IMG/VR virus record: IMGVR_UViG_3300041809_003504
Span: 1 to 39,091 of that record
Length of the DNA stretch: 39,091 bases
From: a virus
Reading direction: 5' to 3' (one strand)
Below, piece by piece: positions 31,824 to 38,545 of the stretch. How positions within the stretch are numbered: position 1 is the stretch's first letter; each line of letters starts with the position of its first letter. Both the position numbers and the translations under genes were made by a program. Under the pieces are notes generated by a model, which had not been told where the DNA came from, searched no databases, and worked only from the letters and a program-made list of their open reading frames with translations.

Positions 31824-32591
31824 CTACTTGCTGGCCGCCGCCGGAGCGGGCTTACCCGCAGAGGCCGGCTTAGCGGCGGACTTCGCGGCGGTTGCCGCGT
31901 TGAATGCTTCGAGGAAACTGGAAAAATCGAGGTCGAGAGTCTCGGGGAGCCGCCCTGTGCGGTCGCCGGCCTCGTAGTAGAGACTCGGCTTCGTGCGTAT
32001 CACCCGGCGGACCGTTGGCTCGCCGTCGCCGCCAGTCTGGACCTCCAGGTCGCAGAACAGCACCATGTCGGCCATGCCCAACACGATCTTGCGGGCCTTG
32101 TCTGGCAGCGTCGGGACCACGCGAGTGTATTTGCCGGTGCGCGAATCCATCTCCATCTCCTTCGCGTGGGAGATCAGGAACAGGCCGCAGGGCAGGAAGG
32201 CGAGCTTCGTCAGCACCCGCTGGAATTCGTTGTTGATCAGCGCGTAGCCCTTGCCGTAGCCCAGATCGGATTCGTGCTCGATCTTGAATTTCTTCAGCAC
32301 GTAGTCCGTGCAGAACTTGTAGGCGTTGTCGATCGTGTCGATGATCACCGTCTTGAAGGGGTGGTTCCCTTCGCTGATCTCGGCGCAGACGTTGAGCAGG
32401 TCATCCCAGGTGAGAATCGGGACCTGGAAAACATCGAGGGCGTTCAGTCCCGGCTCGGTGGCCAGGAACAGCGCGCCCTCGGCCTGAGAGCAGAGCGTCG
32501 TCTTGCCGATCTTGGTCTGGCCGTAAACCATGACGGTCAAATCGGCCAGGCTGTTTTTGGACGCGGTCTTCGTTGTTGGTAATAGAGGCAT
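31824..32591 (-). CDS. Sak4-like RecA-fold ATPase (phage recombinase)
   Basis: A 255-residue ATP-binding protein of the phage AAA_24/Sak4 group: Walker A YGQTKIGKTTL (23-33), FLATEPGLNALDVF, Walker B VIIDTID (82-88) and a later sensor region (GLFLISHAKEMEM). The C-terminus is an Ala/Lys/Pro-rich tail (about 230-255), which may bind a partner such as the DUF669 protein. Sak4 proteins anneal single strands and support phage recombination. It lies between the DUF669 and Cas4-like genes, the usual trio. AAAGGA precedes the ATG. Confidence 0.85.
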   Translation of the reverse strand: MPLLPTTKTASKNSLADLTVMVYGQTKIGKTTLCSQAEGALFLATEPGLNALDVFQVPILTWDDLLNVCAEISEGNHPFKTVIIDTIDNAYKFCTDYVLKKFKIEHESDLGYGKGYALINNEFQRVLTKLAFLPCGLFLISHAKEMEMDSRTGKYTRVVPTLPDKARKIVLGMADMVLFCDLEVQTGGDGEPTVRRVIRTKPSLYYEAGDRTGRLPETLDLDFSSFLEAFNAATAAKSAAKPASAGKPAPAAASK

Positions 32592-32602
32592 CGTGTGTCC
32601 TT

Positions 32603-33598
32603 TCAGAAAGCGGGTTCGTTGGCCGGCGCGCGTAGCTCTTCGTGCGGCGCCTCGATGGTGTAGAAGTTCTCGATCACGTTCGAATTGCCGTTGGAGCGGC
32701 AGATTGGGAAGTAGGCGCAGGGCCGGTTGTAGTTGAAGCAGAAGGCTGTGTTCTGGTAAAAGACCTTCCGCCTGCGAGCGTCGAGGAGCGCCTGCGTGAG
32801 TTCCCAGAGTTCAGCCCGCAAGATGTCGAAGCGGTCCCGCGACAGGTAGAGCATTTCGCGGTGGAACATCTCCGGCTCGAGGTACTTCACCGCCATCCGC
32901 GCCTGGAACTCCTCGTCTGATTCCGGCAGCTTGCGCTTGGCCGTGGTCTTGCCGGTCTTCGACTTTTCCAGCAGTTCGGCGCGCCGGGCCTGGTACTCCT
33001 CCTCCGTTTCGCCTTTGCTCTGCTGAAGCCGCGCCTTGCCGAGGACGTTGTAGATGATGCCGGTGATCGGGATGCCGAGCGCCTGCTCGACGTAGTAGGA
33101 GTAGATGGCGATCTGGAAGTCGGTCCAAAGCCGCTCCAGGTAGTCAGCGTCGATTGTGGCGGCGGTCTTGTGTTCGAGGATGTAGTGGTCGCCACCGATG
33201 CGTACGATGCCGTCGACCTTGCCTGCCAGCACAAAGCTGCGGGAAGAGGCGCCCGTGGCGGGATTGATAATCGCGCCTTCGAACGTCTTTTCCAGGGCGA
33301 CGATATCGAACTCTTCTTGCGGATAGCGCGCGGCGTAGCCGGTCATGATGGCGCGCGCCAGATGCCAATCACGGCGGACATCGTCATCGTCGCGGCGAGA
33401 GGCGCATGCCCGGTCGATGAAGTCGAGAACGGCGGGGAGGTCGCGGGTCCCGTGCCAGGTTTGCAGGCACTCGTGGATCAGCGATCCGAAGCTGAGGTTG
33501 GGGTCTTTCTCCCGGGGAGTGAGACCAATCTCGTATCGGTACTCGCAGGCCTTCCGGCAGTTCCGGAAGAGCGACCACATGCTGTAAGTGGAGGTCAT
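32603..33598 (-). CDS. PD-(D/E)XK nuclease, Cas4/RecB-like with Fe-S cysteines
   Basis: I set the start at ATG 33598 (MTSTYSMWSLFRNCRKACEY), just after the upstream stop, giving 331 residues. The nuclease core shows GKVDGIV (Asp 129) and YILEHKT (Glu 142, Lys 144), then a QIAIYSYYVEQ helix as in the RecB/Cas4 family. One N-terminal cysteine (14 or 18) plus three C-terminal ones (287, 294 and 300) form the Cas4/AddB-type pattern that holds a 4Fe-4S cluster. It would process DNA ends in recombination with the Sak4-like protein. It is not associated with a CRISPR array here. Confidence 0.85.
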   Translation of the reverse strand: MTSTYSMWSLFRNCRKACEYRYEIGLTPREKDPNLSFGSLIHECLQTWHGTRDLPAVLDFIDRACASRRDDDDVRRDWHLARAIMTGYAARYPQEEFDIVALEKTFEGAIINPATGASSRSFVLAGKVDGIVRIGGDHYILEHKTAATIDADYLERLWTDFQIAIYSYYVEQALGIPITGIIYNVLGKARLQQSKGETEEEYQARRAELLEKSKTGKTTAKRKLPESDEEFQARMAVKYLEPEMFHREMLYLSRDRFDILRAELWELTQALLDARRRKVFYQNTAFCFNYNRPCAYFPICRSNGNSNVIENFYTIEAPHEELRAPANEPAF

Positions 33599-33609
33599 CG
33601 GCGCGGAGC

Positions 33610-34128
33610 TCACCGGGAGCCTCCAGCGACGAAGTAGTTCGGCCCGATGCCAACGGAAAGAAACGCCTCGCGGATCTGCTGCTTCCGCCTGCTGATCATC
33701 TGGCGGGAACATCCCAGCGCCTCGGCGGTTTCGACCGTGGAGTACCAGAACAGCGCGAGCGCGGTCTCTTGCACGGTGCTGGGCAGCGGAGCCACTGCCC
33801 GTTCCAGATCGATCCGGAATTGCCGGAGTGACGCTGGACTTGGAACTGAGCCCCTCGACGGGAGGTCTTGCGGCTGGCGGCCCTCGGCCAGGCGGTACCG
33901 CAGGATGGAGGTCAGTTCCTTATCCATCACCCGCGACGCGAACGTCCGGACGGATGCCTTCTCGCTGTCGAACTTCGGCCAGCGTGTGAGAAAGGTCAGG
34001 ACGAGCTGGCTCTCGACGTCCTCGCGCTCGTCGACGCCCAGCCCGCAGCGGCGAACGAAAGCGTTCGCCTTCCGCCCGGCGAGATCCTGGACTACGGGGA
34101 GAGCCTGGTCAAGTGTGAGATCAACCAC
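33610..34128 (-). CDS. Sigma-70/ECF-like factor
   Basis: The start is GTG 34128 (MVDLTLDQALPVVQDLAGRK), with GGAGG five bases upstream; a longer frame to 34404 is the antisense shadow of the neighbour. The 172-residue protein has a region-2-like part (AFVRRCGLGVDEREDVESQL, FLTRWPKFDSEKASVRTFAS, RVMDKELTSILRYRL) and a region-4-like helix-turn-helix at the C-terminus (YSTVETAEALGCSRQMISRR). It could redirect RNA polymerase to later phage promoters. Region 2 is diverged, so a sigma-like regulator that does not bind core polymerase is possible. It lies early in the leftward operon and overlaps the upstream gene by eight bases. Confidence 0.75.
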   Translation of the reverse strand: MVDLTLDQALPVVQDLAGRKANAFVRRCGLGVDEREDVESQLVLTFLTRWPKFDSEKASVRTFASRVMDKELTSILRYRLAEGRQPQDLPSRGSVPSPASLRQFRIDLERAVAPLPSTVQETALALFWYSTVETAEALGCSRQMISRRKQQIREAFLSVGIGPNYFVAGGSR

Positions 34129-34456
34129 GGCGACCTCCCTGGAGTTCGATCTCCATGGAGAAGGGCAACCCGTGCCGCACCTCGAGCTCGCGAATTTCGC
34201 CGGAATCGACTTCGCGCACGTAAGCGAAGAATTCAGCGACCTGCGGCCGAAGCTCGGAATTGGGTTCGGCGGGCTTGCCCGCGTTGGGCGGCGTCGCGAA
34301 CTTGACGTCGCGCACGGTGGCGGGCCAGGGATCGAGCACCAGTTCGCCGCCGCGGATCTGCAGGTATTCGAATCTGCCGAAGCCGAGCCGCTGCATCGCT
34401 GCAAGGAAGGTCGCCTCGGACGGCAGCATGTCCTGGGTCGTGATCGGCGGCGTCAT
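34121..34456 (-). CDS. Hypothetical phage protein, 111 aa
   Basis: I do not recognise this protein. It starts MTPPITTQDMLPSEATFLAA, has MQRLGFGRFEYLQIRGGELV and DPWPATVRDVKFATP in the middle, and ends in an acidic helix (PQVAEFFAYVREVDSG) and a basic Gly/Arg tail. It is coupled by a four-base overlap to the AlpA-like gene upstream and by eight bases to the sigma-like gene downstream. Position suggests an early regulatory or accessory role. Confidence 0.65.
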   Translation of the reverse strand: MTPPITTQDMLPSEATFLAAMQRLGFGRFEYLQIRGGELVLDPWPATVRDVKFATPPNAGKPAEPNSELRPQVAEFFAYVREVDSGEIRELEVRHGLPFSMEIELQGGRRG

Positions 34457-34668
34457 CGCGCCACCTCCTGGGGGAGGTCGCCCGAGGACTTCTGCGCAAC
34501 GATCCAGGCATCCACGTCATCCGGACGATACCGGACCAGCGCGCCGATCTTCACGTACTGCGGGCCGCGTTTTTGGCTGCGCCACTTCCGCAGCGTCAGA
34601 ACACTGATCGAGCAGGATTCCGCTACCTCGTGTTCGTTAAGGAGTCGCTGTTGTGTGTTGAGCTTCAT
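34453..34668 (-). CDS. AlpA/excisionase-type helix-turn-helix protein
   Basis: A 71-residue MerR-like DNA-binding protein: LLNEHEVAESCSISVLTLRK, WRSQKRGPQYVKIG and VRYRPDDVDAWI are the standard parts of the AlpA/HTH_17 family (recognition helix, then wing with RY...D). Members act as excisionases or transcription regulators of mobile elements. It is the first gene of the early operon, and its ATG touches one arm of an inverted repeat (34669-34712), so it may bind there and regulate itself (inference). No integrase is visible in the window. Confidence 0.85.
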   Translation of the reverse strand: MKLNTQQRLLNEHEVAESCSISVLTLRKWRSQKRGPQYVKIGALVRYRPDDVDAWIVAQKSSGDLPQEVAR

Positions 34669-34712
34669 CTCGATGCTTGCTGCGGCATGTTTCCCGCAAC
34701 CTCTGCATCGAG
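34669..34712 (-). promoter_or_regulatory. Inverted repeat touching the AlpA-like start codon
   Basis: CTCGATGC (34669-34676 on the + strand) immediately precedes the start codon on the - strand, and its partner GCATCGAG lies at 34705-34712: perfect 8-bp arms. Between them TGCGG and CCGCA can form a nested 5-bp stem. It could be an operator or an mRNA hairpin that hides the weak ribosome site. A TTGACA hexamer stands on the - strand at 34735-34730, but no good -10 partner is visible. Confidence 0.55.
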
Positions 34713-34745
34713 AATGCCCGAGATGGCTTTGTCAAACGATAGGAG

Positions 34746-34775
34746 ATACCGAACACTTTCCGAAGAGTTTCCGAA
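34746..34775 (-). promoter_or_regulatory. Three direct repeats with 11-bp period, candidate operator of early operon
   Basis: On the + strand ATACCGAA (34746), TTTCCGAA (34757) and TTTCCGAA (34768) follow each other with an exact 11-bp step; on the - strand they read TTCGGAAA, TTCGGAAA and TTCGGTAT. They lie directly upstream (relative to leftward transcription) of the TTGACA at 34730-34735, the position of an activator site, and just after the stop of the HTH protein gene (34780). Confidence 0.55.
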
Positions 34776-34779
34776 AAGT

Positions 34780-35694
34780 TCAGCGCCTGCGCGGAGTCTT
34801 GATCCCGGCTGGCAATTCGCCCCTCAGCAACGCCTCGGGCGTCAGGCCCATCCGCTCGGCCATGGTCTTGAAGTTACTCCGCTGCATCTCGCCGGTATCG
34901 AAAAAATTGCGCAGAGTCTGTTCCGTGATCCCCGCCTGGATACTGAACTCGGCTTGATTTAGAACCCGTGCGGCCATGTAGCTGTTGATTGCGGCGACCG
35001 CTTCCTGGGTTCCGACGGTGCGCTTACGGCGCGTTTCGGGTTGCGACAGCACCGCACGCTGACCTCCGTGCCTGAGCCAATCAAGCGTCAGTTTGCCGTC
35101 GGCGGCGAACGGATAAAGCGGCAGGATCTGCACCGCGCCGTCCCGGAACAGCCGCTCGTGTTCTGTTCGTTGTGGAAGCGCCAATGGTGTGAGCAGTACC
35201 GGGGCGCCGCTAGAGCTTTCAAGTCGTGTCATCCGACCGAGGATAGCGTCCATTTCGGGCTGGCCAAGCAGCAGATGTACTTGCAGACTGATCCCTGCCA
35301 CTACTTTCACGCCCACGAAAGCGAGGCCGCTGTCCAGAGACTGCCTAGAGTCTGTTATCTCGTTATCCGCGCGAAGTTTGTTGATCAGAGCACCGACCGA
35401 AACGGCATACTGGCGGACGTCGTCGTCGGTGAGGCGAACGGGCTTGCAGTAGTTATCAGAGGCGGCAACACCGTAGATGGCTCCACCCGCGCGCCGTACC
35501 AGCAGCGGTCCGCCGGCACCGAGCCGCGCCGGTCGCCCAATCTCATCCGCCGCGGCGGTCTCCTTCAGCACCCCTTCTTCGAGCAGCCGCGCAACATCAG
35601 CGACGGGGAATCGGGCTAGTTCGGCGGCGAGCACCACCGGTGCCTCGTCCCCAGCCAGCAGGCGTAATACGTACTGGAGTGGGCTTTCAGACAC
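34780..35694 (-). CDS. Unknown protein with C-terminal helix-turn-helix, 304 aa
   Basis: The protein starts at a GTG overlapping the stop of the upstream gene by eight bases, without its own ribosome site, so it is probably translated by coupling. It begins MSESPLQYVLRLLAGDEAPV. An N-terminal helical region with AELARFPVADVARLLEEGV could be a small winged helix. The centre (about 70-210) is alpha/beta of unknown type. The C-terminus (about 232-300) looks like an XRE-type helix-turn-helix: QAEFSIQAGITEQTLRNFFD, then NFKTMAERMGLTPEALLRGE. It may be a regulator; the adjacent repeats at 34746-34775 are candidate binding sites (inference). Confidence 0.65.
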   Translation of the reverse strand: MSESPLQYVLRLLAGDEAPVVLAAELARFPVADVARLLEEGVLKETAAADEIGRPARLGAGGPLLVRRAGGAIYGVAASDNYCKPVRLTDDDVRQYAVSVGALINKLRADNEITDSRQSLDSGLAFVGVKVVAGISLQVHLLLGQPEMDAILGRMTRLESSSGAPVLLTPLALPQRTEHERLFRDGAVQILPLYPFAADGKLTLDWLRHGGQRAVLSQPETRRKRTVGTQEAVAAINSYMAARVLNQAEFSIQAGITEQTLRNFFDTGEMQRSNFKTMAERMGLTPEALLRGELPAGIKTPRRR

Positions 35695-36808
35695 TGAGGA
35701 TCTTCCACCGCCGCAGGTAGCGGAAGATGTCCTCGGCGTGGGTGGCGCGTTTGAACGAGATTTTGTTGGTCCCGCTGATCTCGACGCGCTTTCCCCGACC
35801 GTCGTCAGGGAACCCGATCTTCAAAACGGCCTTCTGAATCGTCGCGCCCGAAAGGCGCTTCCGAAGGTAGTTCAGCTGCAACGTGTCCAGAACATCCTTG
35901 GAACGGACAACGAAGCCGGGCGTGTGCTTCTGCTTCAGCTTGAAGTGGAGCTCAACCAGGGAAGCCGAATCCCCGTCGTCTACATCCAGCGTAAAATCCT
36001 CACAGGCGATGACGCCGAGCGTGAATTTCTGGGCCGACTCCGGCTTCTCGAATAGCTCGGAATCGCCGAAGCAGCATTCGGCAAATGCCGTGCGGAGGGT
36101 GCGCTCCTCGTTCTCGAAACGCGCTTCGATCTCCACCTGACCGGTCTCGCTGTTGTAGCTGATGAAGTCCTGCTGGGCCGGGCGCAATACGGTGGGGGAC
36201 ACCTTGGGCTTGATGCGTGACCCTTGGAAGACCAGCATCGCCTGTATGCGCTTCTCGTGATAGACGATGATGTTCGTGTACGCGCCTTCCTGATACTGGC
36301 GCACCAGCACGCGGTCGCTGTTCTTGTCGTCCTTGAAGAGCGCCGATAGCTTTTGCTGTAGCCGGTCGGTGGCGGCGGGAACGTCGGCGATGGCCAGGCC
36401 GGCCTCGCCCTGGAAAACTGAAAACCTCTCCGCTTGGTGGAGCGCGCAACGGTCGTACGCCAGGTTGAAGGCATCCTCGTTCTCGGCGCGGACCTTCAGG
36501 CTCAGGCACTCGACGGGCAGGTTTCCCTCGGGATCGGGTTCGTAGTTGTGGTCCCGGCAGGCGGCAATCAGGTCCTCGTGGCCGCGTTCATTGGAGAGGT
36601 CGTAGGCCCGATAGAGTCCCTCCATGAACTGGTCCTTGTGCTCGCCGTCGCCATTGAGGATGAAGTCTTTGAATGCTGGCACGTCCAACGACGTGGCGTC
36701 GGCCTGGAGACCATCGCCCCAGATGCCCGTGTACGAATGCAGCACGCCCTCACGGCCCTGGAATTTGTCCAGGAAACGATCTGCGTTGAACGCCCGATGC
36801 TTCACCAT
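35687..36808 (-). CDS. Unknown protein, 373 aa, partner of downstream HTH gene
   Basis: I do not recognise this protein. It starts MVKHRAFNADRFLDKFQGRE, has no signal peptide or membrane helix, and is acidic with an alternating alpha/beta pattern. Notable segments are LSLKVRAENEDAFNLAYDRC (about 103-122), RVLVRQYQEGAYTNIIVYHE (about 166-185), VEIEARFENEERTLRTAFAE (about 225-244) and a basic C-terminal part (NKISFKRATHAEDIFRYLRR). No nucleotide-binding loop or nuclease motif is evident. It is the first gene of a coupled pair with the 304-residue HTH protein and lies next to a DinD-like gene, a context that suits a regulatory or defence-type two-gene module. Confidence 0.65.
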   Translation of the reverse strand: MVKHRAFNADRFLDKFQGREGVLHSYTGIWGDGLQADATSLDVPAFKDFILNGDGEHKDQFMEGLYRAYDLSNERGHEDLIAACRDHNYEPDPEGNLPVECLSLKVRAENEDAFNLAYDRCALHQAERFSVFQGEAGLAIADVPAATDRLQQKLSALFKDDKNSDRVLVRQYQEGAYTNIIVYHEKRIQAMLVFQGSRIKPKVSPTVLRPAQQDFISYNSETGQVEIEARFENEERTLRTAFAECCFGDSELFEKPESAQKFTLGVIACEDFTLDVDDGDSASLVELHFKLKQKHTPGFVVRSKDVLDTLQLNYLRKRLSGATIQKAVLKIGFPDDGRGKRVEISGTNKISFKRATHAEDIFRYLRRWKILSV

Positions 36809-36826
36809 ATTCGTGCCCGTGCCTCT

Positions 36827-37771
36827 TTACTCTGTTGGCCGCCCTTCAGCGCTCGCCACACCGGGTTGAGCCAGGCTTCCCGGCGAAGGCAGTGCCTTCG
36901 CGGGACCGGCCAGACGCTTGGGTGTCTTCGCCGATGCCAGTTTTTTGATGGATGGTTCTGCCGGCAAGTTTTCGGGCACAACTCCGCCCAGTTGCTGGAT
37001 GGTCGCTCTTACCGCCTCCCCGACCTGACGGTGTGTGTGAACAGCGAGTTTTTCACCCTTCACCTTCTCCCTGCGCAACTTGTCTTCCGCCTGCGTGATC
37101 CGGAACTCGTTAGCCGCCAACTCGGTACGCCCGGCTCGGTCCAGCAGATCGTCCTTCGGCGAAATGCCTTTGCGCGCCTTGATGTCCTGAAGGCCGAATC
37201 CGTACAAACCCCGGTATCCGGCGTCGTGAAACAGACCGTAGTTCTGGACGCCCGCATCCTTCGCCGCCGAATTCAGGCTGCGGTTGGCCTCTTTCACCCG
37301 CTGCCGCATCTCTGCCCTCCGCAACTCGGGGCTCTGATCCCGGATCTCCTGACGGCGGGTCTGCACTGCGAAGTAGGTCTGGGCGAGGCCCACTGCCGCT
37401 TTCCGGGGATCACCGTTCATCGCGATCAGGTAGCAGGCATACCGGGAAAGAAACATGTCGGTCCTCTGGACTTCCGCTCCCTTTCCAGCCTGTATCCCCT
37501 TCGTGACCTCATGGAACTGATCACCTGCGTCCACTCCGGCACTCTCGCATGCCATCTTTGCCTTCTCTATCACATTCGCGAAGTTCTCCCAGCTGGTATA
37601 CCCTAGCAGCGGTTGAAGGTCACGTGCCATCCAATACGCCACCCCGTTGGGAGAAACCCGTTTGCATGCCTCCAATTGATTGACTAGAAGCGGTCTGGCT
37701 TGATCCAAGAGGACCTCCTTCCCCCAAAGGTTAACAGACGAGCGGGGGTTCGCACAATAGCCGTTTTCCAT
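36827..37771 (-). CDS. dinD: DinD-like DNA damage-inducible protein
   Basis: The 314-residue protein has the DinD layout: an N-terminal BRO-N-like domain (YWMARDLQPLLGYTSWENFA, VIEKAKMACESAGVDAGDQF), RTDMFLSRYACYLIAMNGDP, GLAQTYFAVQTRRQE, and the C-terminal part with NYGLFHDAGYRGLYGFG and ELAANEFRITQAEDKLRRE. In E. coli DinD is SOS-induced and inhibits RecA filament activity. The start at ATG 37771 is chosen because the longer frame (TTG 37846) runs through the divergent promoter of the next gene. The C-terminal 50 residues are Pro/Ala-rich and probably disordered. No perfect LexA box was noted upstream. Confidence 0.82.
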   Translation of the reverse strand: MENGYCANPRSSVNLWGKEVLLDQARPLLVNQLEACKRVSPNGVAYWMARDLQPLLGYTSWENFANVIEKAKMACESAGVDAGDQFHEVTKGIQAGKGAEVQRTDMFLSRYACYLIAMNGDPRKAAVGLAQTYFAVQTRRQEIRDQSPELRRAEMRQRVKEANRSLNSAAKDAGVQNYGLFHDAGYRGLYGFGLQDIKARKGISPKDDLLDRAGRTELAANEFRITQAEDKLRREKVKGEKLAVHTHRQVGEAVRATIQQLGGVVPENLPAEPSIKKLASAKTPKRLAGPAKALPSPGSLAQPGVASAEGRPTE

Positions 37772-37793
37772 CTTGCGCAGTCTTTTCCATTTA

Positions 37794-37823
37794 TTGACTT
37801 CCCGCCCTTGCTGGTCATATACT
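37794..37823 (+). promoter_or_regulatory. Sigma-70-type promoter for the winged-helix gene
   Basis: TTGACT (37794-37799) and TATACT (37818-37823) each match the consensus in five of six bases and are 18 bp apart. The predicted start of transcription is near 37830, leaving a short leader with GAGGG before the ATG at 37846. It is the best promoter seen in the window. Confidence 0.7.
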
Positions 37824-37845
37824 GGATCTTCCTGAGGGCCAACCA

Positions 37846-38340
37846 ATGAAATTCCGCGACGACCTACTCAAGCGTATAGAAAAGAAGGAACTGGAGATCC
37901 GGGATCTGGAGAAGCAGCTCGCGGCAGCCAATGCCTACCTCCAGGCGCTTCAGGAAACCATTCGGATTCTCCCGAAAGAACCATTCGGAAGTTCTGCTTC
38001 CCCCGCCCAAGTTCTGCGGCCGGGAAGCGCGGTGGCGAAGGCGCGCGAGGCGATCCTGAAGGCCGGCAAGCCCTTGCATATCACGGAGCTCTTGAAATCG
38101 CTCGGCCGCCCGGTGGACAAGAATAGCCGGGTCTCGCTGAGCGGCTCGCTCAGCGGCTACGTGAAGCGGAATGAGATTTTCACGCGCCCCGCTCCGAACA
38201 CTTTCGGTTTGATCGAACTCAACCACAGCGAGATGCCGGAGGATGAACCGCCCGAAGATTTCGGATCGCTCCCCGAGGACGAACAGGAGACGCCGGAAGC
38301 GCCAACTACTGGCATAACGGACGACGATGTGCCCTTCTGA
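37846..38340 (+). CDS. Coiled-coil plus winged-helix protein
   Basis: A 164-residue protein with an N-terminal coiled coil (about 5-42: DLLKRIEKKELEIRDLEKQL and onward), a winged-helix domain at about 63-125 (KAREAILKAGKPLHITELLK, SLGRPVDKNSRVSLSGSLSG, then FGLIEL) resembling HARE-HTH-type domains, and an acidic Pro/Glu/Asp-rich tail. It probably binds DNA. A strong promoter and GAGGG ribosome site precede it. It is followed on the same strand by the SNF2 helicase after 205 bp and lies back to back with the DinD-like gene. Its role with the helicase is unknown. Confidence 0.7.
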   Translation: MKFRDDLLKRIEKKELEIRDLEKQLAAANAYLQALQETIRILPKEPFGSSASPAQVLRPGSAVAKAREAILKAGKPLHITELLKSLGRPVDKNSRVSLSGSLSGYVKRNEIFTRPAPNTFGLIELNHSEMPEDEPPEDFGSLPEDEQETPEAPTTGITDDDVPF

Positions 38341-38545
38341 CCTTCCGTTGCGGAATCGTACCGGCACCTTGTCATCGGCTGCCGAACTTGAATCCCCATT
38401 CGATTGCCCGTCCGAAGTTCCAACGGCACCGATCTTCTCATTCCGGAAAGCTGGGCACACGTCGGTGTCTTCAATGATCGACAATGGTCCTTACGGGAAA
38501 GGACATGGGACGGTCGCGATGGCCGCTCCGGCCTGAAGAGGATAC
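38341..38545. other. Intergenic stretch without supported gene
   Basis: Between the winged-helix gene and the helicase lie 205 bp. A 69-codon + strand frame (38327-38536) overlaps the upstream stop but has no ribosome site and unconvincing composition. I see no terminator or strong promoter here, so the helicase may be expressed from the upstream promoter. Confidence 0.4.

Noticed and set aside
38327-38536. 69-aa + strand ORF between the winged-helix gene and the helicase
   Set aside because: It overlaps the upstream stop by 14 bases but has no ribosome site and no recognisable pattern; too weak to list as a gene.
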